A stretch of 14,369 bases of DNA from Chitinophagaceae bacterium (lineage in GTDB: Bacteria; Bacteroidota; Bacteroidia; Chitinophagales; Chitinophagaceae). This document shows, piece by piece, positions 1-8,267 of the stretch. The DNA lies in the NCBI GenBank assembly GCA_947459455.1, contig CANHEC010000011.1, positions 1 to 14,369 of the forward strand, in the 5' to 3' direction. A program made the translations under genes and the position numbers. The notes beneath the pieces are model-generated. The model was given only the letters and a program-made list of their open reading frames with translations. It was not told where the DNA came from and did no database searches. The first letter of the stretch is position 1. Every line of letters begins with the position of its first letter.

Positions 1-1
1 C

Positions 2-2203
2 AAACGAATTTTTGGTGTCGAACCGGATGATTTTTTAACCCGGTATAGTGAGCTGGTTCATCCCGACGATTTGCCCCGCATTCGCAAAAAAGACGAGTAT
101 ACCCTGCGTACGCTGGCGCCTTACTATGATGAAAGCCGGCTGCTGATGCCCGATGGCAGCATCCGCTGGCGATCGGTAGCTGCTACCTATTCATTTACCG
201 AGCCCGATGGCGCCCTGGTGTTCACCGGGCTGATGCTGGATATCACCAAGCGAAAACTGGCAGAAGATGCACTTCGCCTGAACGAAGAAAAGTACCGCGG
301 CATTATTGCCAATATGAACCTCGGTCTGCTGGAAGTAGATACGCAGGAGCGGATACAGTTTGCCAACCATGCATTTGAACAGCTGAGTGGCTACCCGCTG
401 GCGCAGCTGATGGGGCAGCAGGCCGCAGCGCTGTTTGTGGCAGACGAAGCCGATAAGTTGGAAATGGCGAAACGTCAGGAACGCCGGGTGCAAGGGCATC
501 GCGATGCTTACGAGCTGCAGGTACGCGACGCCCACGGGCGTTTGCGCTGGTGGCTTATCAGCGGTGCCCCCCGCTACAATGAAAGCGGTGAATGTGTCGG
601 CTCTATTGGGATACACCTGGATATCACGGCTCAAAAAATATTGGAGCAGGAGCTGCGGCTGGCCAAAGCAACTGCCGAAGAATCGGCCCGTGCCAAGGAG
701 ATGTTTTTGGCCAATATGAGCCACGAAATACGCACCCCCATGAATGCAATTGTTGGATTGAGCCGGCAGTTGCGCAAAACAAACCTCGATTCCAATCAGC
801 GCCTCTTCCTCGATTCGATTACCACTGCATCCGACAACCTGCTGGTCATCATCAACGATATTCTCGATTTTTCGAAAGTGCAGGCGGGAAAGATGATGCT
901 GGAGCGCATCACTTTTGAGCCTGCCGAGCTGCTGCGCAGAATACTGGCCATGCTGCAGCACAGGGCTGAAGAAAAGGGCTTGTGGATGGAACTGCAGATA
1001 GCGCCCGATACACCGGTTTGCCTGGTAGGCGATCCGTACCGGCTACAGCAGGTGCTTGTTAATCTGGTGTCGAATGCTATCAAGTTTACCCAAAAAGGTG
1101 GTGTACGGGTATTGGCAACACCCGAAGCAGTGCTGGCCGGCGTGTGCAGCCTGCAGCTGGAGGTAAGCGATACCGGTATTGGTATTGATGAGGCGCAACT
1201 GGAAAGCATCTTCGATCCGTTTACACAGGAATACCGCAGCACTACCCGCAAGTATGGCGGTACAGGTCTTGGTCTCAGCATATCCAAGCAGCTGGTAGAA
1301 CTGATGGGTGGCACCATTAAAGTAGAAAGCCGCAAGGGCAAGGGCACCAGCTTTACGCTCAGGCTGGTGCTGCCGGTGGGCAAGGCTGCCGATTTGCCGG
1401 CCGATCATACACCAGCCGTGGCCAGCTCGCTGAAGGGCAAGCGCATACTGCTGGCCGAAGACAATAGCATGAACCGCCTGGTAGCTACCACCGTGCTGCG
1501 GCCTTATGGTGCCGATATAGTGGAGGCAGAAAATGGCCAGCTGGCGCTGGAGGCAGTGCTGAAAGACCAGTTTGACCTGGTACTGATGGATGTGCAAATG
1601 CCGGTATTGGATGGCATTAGTGCCACGCAGCGCATACGGGAGCATGTGGGCGATGCGCTACCGATTATAGCCCTTACGGCCAATGCACTGTTGTCAGAAA
1701 AGCAAGCCTGCTTTGCAGCCGGTATGAATGATTTTGTACCCAAGCCTTTCGAGGAAGAACAGTTGATTGCGAAGATTGCTGAATGGCTCCAGCCCGCCGC
1801 CGAACGGACAGCAGCACCTGCCCAACAGCGTGTCGTTTCAAAGTCTTCATCGCCTGCCGAAAAATTGTACAGCCTTGATCAGCTGCAGGCCATAGCCCGG
1901 GGCAACAATGACTTTATACGGAAAATGATTGAGATGTTTTTGACACAAACGCCGGTGGTAATAGCAGCCATGGAGGCGGCTGCCAGTAGTGGCCAGCCGA
2001 CGGAAATGGGGGCGGCAGCGCATAAGCTGAAACCGTCATTGGCAAATTTGGCCGTGGTGGGAGTAGCGCAACCCATCAGGCTGCTGGAGCAAAAGGGTAA
2101 AGAAGGCGATTGCAGCTCGGCCGAAGTAAAGGAGGCCCTGCACACCGTGAAACAGATAGTAGGCGAAGCACTTGATCAGTTGCGGGCCGACTTTTCCATG
2201 TAG
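2..2203 (+). CDS. Hybrid sensor histidine kinase (PAS-PAS-HisKA-HATPase_c-REC-HPt), 5' end outside window
   Basis: A multi-step phosphorelay kinase: it autophosphorylates a His, passes the phosphate to an internal receiver Asp, then to a C-terminal HPt His that would feed a response regulator elsewhere. The frame is open from base 2 and enters inside a PAS domain (VHPDDL, then a PAC segment ending DITKRK), so the true start lies upstream; 733 codons are visible. A second PAS/PAC follows (about bases 290-640, ending HLDITAQK), with no membrane segment in the visible part. Key motifs are the H-box MSHEIRTPMN (His at 722-724), N-box NLVSNAIKFT, G1 DTGIGI and G2 GGTGLGL. The receiver has the phospho-Asp in LMDVQMP (1589-1591) and the conserved Lys in PKPF. 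The HPt has AHKLKPS (His at 2021-2023). All catalytic residues are present. It converges on the next gene with a 9-bp gap. The signal sensed cannot be told from sequence; input domains may be missing upstream. Confidence 0.95.
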   Translation, partial: KRIFGVEPDDFLTRYSELVHPDDLPRIRKKDEYTLRTLAPYYDESRLLMPDGSIRWRSVAATYSFTEPDGALVFTGLMLDITKRKLAEDALRLNEEKYRGIIANMNLGLLEVDTQERIQFANHAFEQLSGYPLAQLMGQQAAALFVADEADKLEMAKRQERRVQGHRDAYELQVRDAHGRLRWWLISGAPRYNESGECVGSIGIHLDITAQKILEQELRLAKATAEESARAKEMFLANMSHEIRTPMNAIVGLSRQLRKTNLDSNQRLFLDSITTASDNLLVIINDILDFSKVQAGKMMLERITFEPAELLRRILAMLQHRAEEKGLWMELQIAPDTPVCLVGDPYRLQQVLVNLVSNAIKFTQKGGVRVLATPEAVLAGVCSLQLEVSDTGIGIDEAQLESIFDPFTQEYRSTTRKYGGTGLGLSISKQLVELMGGTIKVESRKGKGTSFTLRLVLPVGKAADLPADHTPAVASSLKGKRILLAEDNSMNRLVATTVLRPYGADIVEAENGQLALEAVLKDQFDLVLMDVQMPVLDGISATQRIREHVGDALPIIALTANALLSEKQACFAAGMNDFVPKPFEEEQLIAKIAEWLQPAAERTAAPAQQRVVSKSSSPAEKLYSLDQLQAIARGNNDFIRKMIEMFLTQTPVVIAAMEAAASSGQPTEMGAAAHKLKPSLANLAVVGVAQPIRLLEQKGKEGDCSSAEVKEALHTVKQIVGEALDQLRADFSM

Positions 2204-2212
2204 CCGGCAGCA

Positions 2213-3259
2213 TCAACTTTCTTCATCGAAGAAAATCTTGTAGTAGTGCTTGCCGGTTTGCTCATCAAATCCCCGCTCAATCAGGTCGCGGCGGCCATGG
2301 ATGTATACATGAAAGTTCTTGTCGAGCTTTAGTACACTCTTGAATACTTTGCTCTGTTTTTTCACCGCACTCAGGTGAATGTCAAATTCATCTTCCAGCT
2401 GTACCTGCCGGTTGCTTTCATAGTGATGTTTGAACTGTTCAAACTGCTCCACCATTTCGGGTACGGCTATTACTTCGCGGGTAAACTCCTGCAGGTTGAA
2501 TTGCTCGTTTTCTTTAAAGTAGTCGAGGCTGCGATGCATCAGGTCTATCTGCTGGCCCTTGGTTATTTCGAACTGTGCGGGCAACTGCTGGGTCACAAAC
2601 TGCTTACACATCGATAATACCTCATTGGTGTGATGGTAGTTATCGGCCACGGGGCTGGCCTGCAAAAAATCGGTGAGCCAGTATTGGGTATCCTGTTGCT
2701 TGTTGGTGTGGTCTATTATGCTCAGGCGATAGCCGTCGGCCTCTTCGGTTCGCAGTATCAGGCAGGCTTTATCGGGCTTTTGTAGCTGCAGGCCTTCCTC
2801 GGCTACTATTTCCAGGCTTTTGCCATGCTGCAGCAGTTTTAAAAACGTATCCTTCACTTCACTTTTCAGCAGCACCAGTGCTTGCAGCGTTTCGTTTCCT
2901 ACCAGCACCCCATCCAGTTTCACCACATAAAATTCGCCTTCTTTAATGCGGTTGTGGGTGCTTACCTGGTACAGTAGCTGGGCCAGGTGCTTGCTTTCGG
3001 TTACAAAGGCCTCCGGATCGTTGAAGATGCGGCGGCTGTAGGTGTACACCTCATTCAGCCCCAGGCTGCTATGGTGCGTAAATCGGTATTGCTCATGCTC
3101 GTTGAAATGCTGCAGCAGGTATTTGGTCAACAATTGCCGCACCAGGTCATCGTTCAGGGTCAGCGGGCTTTCGCTCAGCGTCAGTTTTTCGCCACGGGCC
3201 ATATTGCCTACGCGGTGCACAATGGCCTTTACAATGCTTACATCTCCGGTGGTAGTCAT
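2213..3259 (-). CDS. Nucleoid-associated protein (NdpA/YejK family)
   Basis: A 348-residue protein of the 37-kDa nucleoid-associated (NdpA/YejK) family, thought to bind chromosomal DNA in the cytoplasm. The length is close to E. coli YejK (about 335 aa, from memory). The N-terminal segment IVKAIVHRVGN followed by ARGEKLTLSE is typical of the Bacteroidota members ('vHrvGNkaRgE'). The C-terminal part has charged helical stretches and ends in KHYYKIFFDEES. There is no signal peptide or membrane segment. The ATG at 3257-3259 is chosen because the family motif starts about 10 residues in. A TAAATTCG box (complement of 3267-3274) with a TTG about 20 bp upstream resembles a Bacteroidota promoter, but would leave an almost leaderless mRNA, so I do not annotate it. 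The gene is co-directional with, but separated by a terminator from, the large secreted-protein gene. Its regulatory targets are unknown. Confidence 0.85.
   Translation of the reverse strand: MTTTGDVSIVKAIVHRVGNMARGEKLTLSESPLTLNDDLVRQLLTKYLLQHFNEHEQYRFTHHSSLGLNEVYTYSRRIFNDPEAFVTESKHLAQLLYQVSTHNRIKEGEFYVVKLDGVLVGNETLQALVLLKSEVKDTFLKLLQHGKSLEIVAEEGLQLQKPDKACLILRTEEADGYRLSIIDHTNKQQDTQYWLTDFLQASPVADNYHHTNEVLSMCKQFVTQQLPAQFEITKGQQIDLMHRSLDYFKENEQFNLQEFTREVIAVPEMVEQFEQFKHHYESNRQVQLEDEFDIHLSAVKKQSKVFKSVLKLDKNFHVYIHGRRDLIERGFDEQTGKHYYKIFFDEES
2218..2234. other. Short perfect inverted repeat at the convergent gene ends
   Basis: TTTCTTC (2218-2224) and GAAGAAA (2228-2234) form a perfect 7-bp dyad with a 3-nt loop. 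It lies within the last codons of the minus-strand gene and 15 bp after the kinase stop. It could act as a weak bidirectional terminator, but the stem is AT-rich and no clear T-tract follows on either side, so function is doubtful. Confidence 0.3.
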
Positions 3260-3295
3260 ACGGCGGCGAATTTAGGGCTGGCTGGCACAGGCATC

Positions 3296-3335
3296 AAAAA
3301 AGCAAACCCCCGCCTTTTGGGCAGGGGCGCTTTTT
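3296..3335 (-). terminator. Rho-independent terminator of the large secreted-protein gene
   Basis: Read on the minus strand, 15 nt past the stop at 3351-3353, a GC-rich stem (GGGG 3324-3327 with CCCC 3307-3310; GGC 3320-3322 with GCC 3312-3314; one mismatch; 5-nt loop) ends in a run of six T (A-tract 3296-3301). The other side has a T-run as well (3331-3335), so it could also stop plus-strand transcription. It falls between two minus-strand genes and should insulate the nucleoid-associated protein gene from read-through. Confidence 0.75.
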
Positions 3336-3350
3336 CACCACTCACCACGC

Positions 3351-4328
3351 TCACATGGTTTTGCGGATGAAGATCTTGTGTGTGTACATGCCGCCGTCGC
3401 TATCGGTAATACGCAGCAGGTAAAAGCCGTTCATGGTTTGAGGAAGGTTGATTCGCTGTTCGTCTGTAGGGGCAAACAGGCGGGTGAGCACTATTTTTCC
3501 GTTCATGTCTACAAAGTCTACCTGGCGTATGTTTTTGCGGGTGAATTTGCCACGCTTGTGCTGCAGGCTGATGTATACCACATCCATGGCAGGGTTGGGC
3601 CAGGTGCGTACTTCTATCAGGCTCTGCTCTTGCCGGGCCGATTGAATGGTGTTGAGCACCTCGTTGGTAATGATGGGCTCATAATGATCGAAGTAGATGG
3701 CGGCCTTGTTTTTCAGCGCTGTGCCAGCTGCAATGTTAGTATTGGGCATCAGGCTAAACATGATGTGGCCAATGCTGCCCTCGTTGTTGCTGACAGAATC
3801 GGGCAGGAAGATGTTTTCGAAGCGGAACTCTACACGATGGCCATTTACTACCAGCCCCGTCATTTTGTGGCTGCTTTGTACCACTTTGAAAGTGCTCATA
3901 TCCAGGCCGGCCGGCAGGCTGTCTACTATCACTACATCGGCCGCAGGGTGGTTGCCCACGTTCTGAAAACGTACGGTGTAGGTAAGCTGCTGGCTGCGGT
4001 GGATATAGCCGGCTTTATCGAACCCTACAGGCGATACCTGCATATCGTTGGGGTCGATAGCGCCAACCACTTTGTAGGTTTGGCGCAAGGTATCGGTACC
4101 GCTGTTGCATTCCGATTTGGCGCCATCCAGCCAGGCAGTCATCACTACTTCTTCGCCTATTTTCAGGCCGGTGTTGTTGTGGGTAAAGTGAATGTGCTGT
4201 GATTCGAAAGCAGTGAGGTCAGTAATGGTCCACTGGTAGGTTTTGAAGTTGATCCCGTTCTCCGTGCTGCTGGCAATGTTATCGGCCTTGGCTACATCGT
4301 TATTGATGACGATGCCGGCCGGTACCTT
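3351..4328 (-). pseudogene. C-terminal part of the large T9SS-secreted protein, cut off by an in-frame TAG
   Basis: This stretch is in the same frame as the gene at 4329-8018, directly after its TAG, and has no stop until 3351-3353. It begins KVPAGIVINND, which completes the DUF11-like domain started upstream (TNNGRRTADKLVLN), so the stop sits inside one domain. Next comes a DUF7619-like domain (about 3640-4070: AIDPNDMQVSP, LTYTVRFQNVGN, DSLPAGLDMSTFKV, NKAAIYFDHYEPIITN). A T9SS type A sorting domain follows (about 3354-3620: WPNPAMDVVYI, DMNGKIV, GFYLLRI, ending KIFIRKTM). The first usable starts after the TAG (GTG 4143-4145, ATG 4140-4142) would drop about 60 codons and give a protein with no signal peptide, so it is unlikely to be an independent gene. 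Either the gene is a nonsense pseudogene or the TAG is a sequence error. The restored protein would be about 1,555 residues. Confidence 0.8.
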
Positions 4329-7300
4329 CTAGTTCAGTACCAGTTTGTCGGCGGTACGGCGGCCATTGTTGGTTACTACCAGGCTCATTTGGTTGTTGCC
4401 TATGTCTTTGCGAATGGCGGTGCTGCCCATCAGTATGCTGGCATTGCTACCATCACATACCGGTACGGCGGGCAGCCATACTATTTCCTTCATGCCTTCT
4501 TCTACGCCAAATACTACTGGCTCGCACTTAGCAGGTTGTATATTCTTTTCGGCTAGTACTTCCATGCTGTATTTGCCAGCTGGCAGGTTCATGGCTATCA
4601 GCCCTTCGTTGTTCGATACAAAGCGGGTGGTGCCACCTGTCTGCTTACCGTCGTTGCTGCCACTCAGGGGTGTAGCAGTAGCAGTAGCACGGGCTATGCT
4701 TTCTTCGCCATCATCTTTCTGGCAGTTGCCATTGGCATCGTAGTAAATGCCCACTTCAAATGGCACTGTGGCTCCTTCTTTGATCTGCAAAATCTGGTTG
4801 GCCTTCACATTGGTCAGCTCTTCGCGGTGGCCGCCGGGCCATACTATCACCAGGCGATTGATCATGGCACTGCCGCCTAATCCAAAATGCTGGGTCAGGC
4901 TGTTTTGGCCACCAAAGCCTGACTGTGCATTCACTTCCCGCATCTGCGTCCCATTGTCAGTTTCCACATAAATGCGGGCACCCAGGGCACTGCGGTGTGC
5001 ATTTACACCTTCCAGTTTTACTTCCAGCCAGTTGTTGCTATTGCCGTTGTTGTAAAACAGCATATTGGGTTGGTTGCTGTGGGTAGCTACAAATACATCG
5101 AGGTCGCCATCCTGATCGTAGTCGCTCCAGGCTACGCCAAAGCTTTTGCCAAACTCATAGCTCAGCACCTCATCCAGCTTGCGGGTGAAATTGCCTTTGC
5201 CATCGTTGATGTACAAAAAGTTGAGGCCTTTATCATTGCTCACATACAAGTCGAGGTCACCGTCGTTGTCAATATCGGCCCAGTTGCAGCCATGCGAGGG
5301 GCCGCGGTCTGTTACAATAGCGCCGGTTCTGACGCGGGTAAATTCGCCGTTGCCATCATTGCGGTATAAGAAGTTGCCCTGGCGGTTCGAGTTGGTGACA
5401 AACAGGTCGAGATCACCGTCGTTATCGTAGTCGCCCCAGGCACTGCCCACACTTTGGCCACCTTCGGCGCTTACAGCGTTATCGGCTTTGCTAAAGGTGC
5501 CATTGCCCTCGTTGTGAAACAGTGAGTTCTTATTGCCATTGCCATTGGGCACAAACAGGTCTACAAAACCATCGCTATCGTAGTCGGCCCAGGTGGGGCC
5601 TACGCTTTGGTTGGCCTCGGTAGGAATCACGTTTGTTTTTTCCTGTTCAAACTCCAGCTTGCCATTGTTGCGGTGCAGCTCGTTGTATTTGGTAGGAAAG
5701 TAGTTGCACAAGAAGAGGTCGTTGCGGCCATCGTTGTCGTAGTCGGCAAAGGCGCCACCGTGGTAGTACGAAATAGCAGTGGTAAACGAGGCATTTCTAA
5801 TGCGGGTGAATACACCGTCTTTGTTTTCGTACAGGTAGTTGGGGTGGCGGGTATTGTTTACTACCAATACGTCCAGGTCGCCGTCGTTGTCCATGTCTAC
5901 CAGGCTTTGGGTCACGCTTACACCGGTATCGGTCACCAGCGGACCATTGCGCATTTTGGTAAAGCCACCTTTTTGGTTGTTCAGGTACACCAGGTTGGGG
6001 CGGTTCAAGCGGCGTTCGCTTACAAAAATGTCATCCCAGCCGTCGCCATTCAGGTCACCCCAGCTAGCCGTCCACGAGTCGGTGCTGTCGCGGTTAATCA
6101 GGTTGTCGGTATAGCGGCTAAAGATGAGGCGGCTGGTATTGTTGGGGTTCACCAATACTACCTCGGTTTTGCTCGATTGCTGAATCTGGCCGCCTACTTC
6201 GCCGGTTACTACCGTTTCTACCGTGCTGTTGGTATTGCTGGTCAGCACCTGGCCGTTGTTGGCACCTACCTCGGCGGTCACTTTGGTTTCTACCGTATAC
6301 TTCTGGTTCGGTTTCAGGTCTTCTACTTTATCAAAGCTCACCACCGTGCGGTTAGGCTGTTCATCTATCTCGCCTTCGTATTCTTTCTTGTTCGGGTCGG
6401 TTAGTTTCGATTCTACCACTTTCAGGCCGTCCTGCACAATCACTTCAATGCTGGGTTTGCTCACGCCTGTGCCCGTATTGATGGTGCTGCTCACCACCAC
6501 GGTGTCGGCCGGTATCGCTATGCGGCTCGACACATCCGACTCTTGCGTAAAGGCTTGCGTAAGTGAGGTGCCCGTGTACAGCATCCAGTTGTCGTTGAAG
6601 TTGGTATTCATCACCGCTACCGGCTTATCGCTTTCTACCAGCAGGTAGGGGCGCTCCGGGCCCACATTGGTAGCGGTACCGTTGTAAATATTGCGCCATT
6701 CTGCTTCGGTCAAAAACACGTCGGCATAGCGTTCGGCATTGATGCTGACAGTGCGGGTAAACTTTCTGCCGTTGGTGTAGGCATCCTTTACCGTTACAGT
6801 GGCGCCGTCTTTTGCAAAAATGTACAGGTGCGTCAGGCGCTGGCCAAAGGCCCGGCCGGTAAAGGGATTGATCACATTGATTTGGTTGCCGGGGGGCGCC
6901 ATGTAGGTAAGGAAGCGGGTGCCCGAAGTAGTACCGTTTTCGGCACTTACCATGGTGCCCATATCGCTGGTGCCTGGCGAGCCGGTTTCAAACCAGTTGC
7001 CCTCAAATACACTCACCCGCTTGCCCGGTGTGCAGGTAATGCGGAAGACGGTGTTGTACGATACGTTGCCAAAATTGCGGCCCACCCAGTCGCCGGCCTG
7101 CATCTTATTCAGCGTATAGTTGCGCAGTGGCACCCAGTTGCCGTTGTTAAAGCGTTCCAGCTTCACTTCGTTGTTGTCGTCCCAGCTGCCAATGCGTATC
7201 TCCTGTTCGCCACCCGCCTGGTAGGGCACGGTGAAGTACATCAGGTCGCCGCTGCTGCTACCATTGCTGGTAGGCACGTAGCCGCCGCCGTCCCGCTCAT

Positions 7301-8018
7301 TGCCAAACAGCGCACCATACTGCACGGTTACCGGCTTATCGGCCAGCAGCAGATAGGTTTCGCCGGCGGCCATTACATTGCGGCCATCGGGGTAGCGGTA
7401 TATAATGTCTTCGCCCACATTCAGCCGGCGGCTGAAGATGGTGGTGGGCTCTTCCATTTTTACATCGGTAAAGCCGGTGTTGGTTTTTGGCTGAGTCGAT
7501 ATTTTTTGAAACGTAACAGTCGTACCATTTTCATAGGCCATCACGTTGATGTCGCGAGGCGATGAAGTAAACGGCGGCGAGTAAATGATAAACTTGCGGC
7601 CAATCGATTTCTTATCGGTACTGGGTACCCAATCGTGCTGCCAGTCGCTGTTGGTGCTTTGCGAGGCAAACACCAGTTTGTTTGATTTTACAATAAAGTA
7701 GTCGCCATCCCACTTCAGCACACCACCCGAGGCGTAGCGGGCATCATCATTAATGCCATTGTCGCGGATGTACATCACGAAACTCTGGCCTGCCATCAAA
7801 ATGCCTTTTCTGCTGTCGTCGGTATCGCCATCGGCACCGTCGTCTATTATTTCAAACTCGGTGCTGTCGTAAATGGCGGTTACAATCAGCGCGGCATCTC
7901 TCCGAACGGCATCGTTGTTCGGCGGCACAAAAATCTGGAAGTAGGTAGAGGGTTCACCGGTAGCCAGGGCCACTTTGGCCAGTACCAGTACCATGACAGA
8001 AAGTAAAATTCGACGCAT
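4329..8018 (-). CDS. Large secreted multidomain protein (IgGFc-binding-like / FG-GAP repeats / ASPIC-UnbV), ending at a premature TAG
   Basis: As read it gives 1,229 residues. ATG 8016-8018 is chosen because it directly starts a signal peptide (MRRILLSVMVLVLAKVALA); the open frame runs further up to 8102, but that part is structured intergenic DNA. Domains in order: an IgGFc-binding-like region (about residues 25-520; FQIFVPPNN, ILMAGQSFVMY, YLLLADKPVTVQYG, LLVESDKPVAVMNTNF); a linker; seven FG-GAP/VCBS repeats with DxDxDGxxD calcium motifs (about 645-980); ASPIC/UnbV (about 993-1076; ALGARIYVET, RLVIVWPGG); an SdrD-B-like domain (YYDANGNCQKDDGEESIA); and the first half of a DUF11-like domain, broken at codon 1230. 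Family knowledge suggests a cell-surface or secreted adhesive or ligand-binding protein. No enzyme active site is seen. Without the downstream sorting tail the product should reach the periplasm but not be secreted by T9SS. No binding partner can be named. Confidence 0.85.
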   Translation of the reverse strand: MRRILLSVMVLVLAKVALATGEPSTYFQIFVPPNNDAVRRDAALIVTAIYDSTEFEIIDDGADGDTDDSRKGILMAGQSFVMYIRDNGINDDARYASGGVLKWDGDYFIVKSNKLVFASQSTNSDWQHDWVPSTDKKSIGRKFIIYSPPFTSSPRDINVMAYENGTTVTFQKISTQPKTNTGFTDVKMEEPTTIFSRRLNVGEDIIYRYPDGRNVMAAGETYLLLADKPVTVQYGALFGNERDGGGYVPTSNGSSSGDLMYFTVPYQAGGEQEIRIGSWDDNNEVKLERFNNGNWVPLRNYTLNKMQAGDWVGRNFGNVSYNTVFRITCTPGKRVSVFEGNWFETGSPGTSDMGTMVSAENGTTSGTRFLTYMAPPGNQINVINPFTGRAFGQRLTHLYIFAKDGATVTVKDAYTNGRKFTRTVSINAERYADVFLTEAEWRNIYNGTATNVGPERPYLLVESDKPVAVMNTNFNDNWMLYTGTSLTQAFTQESDVSSRIAIPADTVVVSSTINTGTGVSKPSIEVIVQDGLKVVESKLTDPNKKEYEGEIDEQPNRTVVSFDKVEDLKPNQKYTVETKVTAEVGANNGQVLTSNTNSTVETVVTGEVGGQIQQSSKTEVVLVNPNNTSRLIFSRYTDNLINRDSTDSWTASWGDLNGDGWDDIFVSERRLNRPNLVYLNNQKGGFTKMRNGPLVTDTGVSVTQSLVDMDNDGDLDVLVVNNTRHPNYLYENKDGVFTRIRNASFTTAISYYHGGAFADYDNDGRNDLFLCNYFPTKYNELHRNNGKLEFEQEKTNVIPTEANQSVGPTWADYDSDGFVDLFVPNGNGNKNSLFHNEGNGTFSKADNAVSAEGGQSVGSAWGDYDNDGDLDLFVTNSNRQGNFLYRNDGNGEFTRVRTGAIVTDRGPSHGCNWADIDNDGDLDLYVSNDKGLNFLYINDGKGNFTRKLDEVLSYEFGKSFGVAWSDYDQDGDLDVFVATHSNQPNMLFYNNGNSNNWLEVKLEGVNAHRSALGARIYVETDNGTQMREVNAQSGFGGQNSLTQHFGLGGSAMINRLVIVWPGGHREELTNVKANQILQIKEGATVPFEVGIYYDANGNCQKDDGEESIARATATATPLSGSNDGKQTGGTTRFVSNNEGLIAMNLPAGKYSMEVLAEKNIQPAKCEPVVFGVEEGMKEIVWLPAVPVCDGSNASILMGSTAIRKDIGNNQMSLVVTNNGRRTADKLVLN
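5099..6055 (-). repeat. Seven tandem FG-GAP/VCBS repeats within the secreted protein
   Basis: Seven calcium-binding loops follow each other at about 51-53 residue spacing: DLNGDGWDD (near 6029-6055), DMDNDGDLD (5871-5897), DYDNDGRND (5719-5744), DYDSDGFVD (5560-5585), DYDNDGDLD (5407-5432), DIDNDGDLD (5251-5277) and DYDQDGDLD (5099-5123). Such units usually fold as blades of a beta-propeller. Seven is the number of a closed integrin-alpha-like propeller. DNA similarity between units (recurring complements of GTCGCC and GTCGTAGTC) suggests duplication. Confidence 0.85.
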
Positions 8019-8053
8019 AACTAAGCGGGTTGTGCCAATAGATATCCGCAATT

Positions 8054-8102
8054 GTGCCAAAGCCGGACAGCACTGATTATCAGGCAGTTCGGTTTTTGGC
8101 AC
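8054..8102. promoter_or_regulatory. 49-bp nested dyad upstream of the secreted-protein gene
   Basis: Outer arms GTGCCAAA (8054-8061) and TTTGGCAC (8095-8102) are perfect complements. A second palindrome, CTGAT-T-ATCAG (8073-8083), has exactly the same centre (8078). Between them CCGgAC and TTCGG pair partly with a one-base slip. It lies 36-84 bp before the ATG at 8018, so it is either an operator or a 5'-leader hairpin of that gene. Confidence 0.5.
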
Positions 8103-8138
8103 GGCTCCAAATCATCCATTTTCTGGACAAAAGGCCAA

Positions 8139-8164
8139 TTTTGATACGGCCAAACGCATCAAAA
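8139..8164. promoter_or_regulatory. Inverted repeat TTTTGAT-N12-ATCAAAA between divergent genes
   Basis: Perfect 7-bp arms (8139-8145 and 8158-8164) are separated by 12 bp. The repeat lies 103 bp before the GH109 start and 120 bp before the secreted-protein start. Its symmetry fits a dimeric regulator's binding site, but the regulator is unknown and a chance dyad is possible. Confidence 0.35.
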
Positions 8165-8180
8165 GCCCGCTGCAGCCGCC

Positions 8181-8197
8181 CCGGCAGGGCCTGCCGG
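8181..8197. promoter_or_regulatory. GC-rich palindrome CCGGCAGG-G-CCTGCCGG
   Basis: Perfect 8-bp arms lie around a single central base, with two more pairs outside after one mismatch. It is 70 bp upstream of the GH109 ATG. It could be an operator, a leader hairpin or a small dispersed palindromic repeat; the sequence alone does not decide. Confidence 0.45.
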
Positions 8198-8267
8198 CGC
8201 TACTTGGGGCCAATGGCCTATATTGGCGCTATCAACCCCCTTTGTTTGTAGCCAACCAACCATTGCT

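Noticed and set aside
3267..3297. Promoter of the nucleoid-associated protein gene (TTG, about 20 bp, TAAATTCG on the minus strand)
   Set aside because: It has one mismatch in the -7 box, would give an almost leaderless transcript, and its upstream element overlaps the terminator T-tract. It is possible but too weak to annotate.
8019..8102. Start of the secreted protein at 8102, adding 28 residues before MRRILLS
   Set aside because: The added residues would bury the signal peptide, and the DNA there is a concentric palindrome typical of regulatory sequence. ATG 8016-8018 begins a clean signal peptide.
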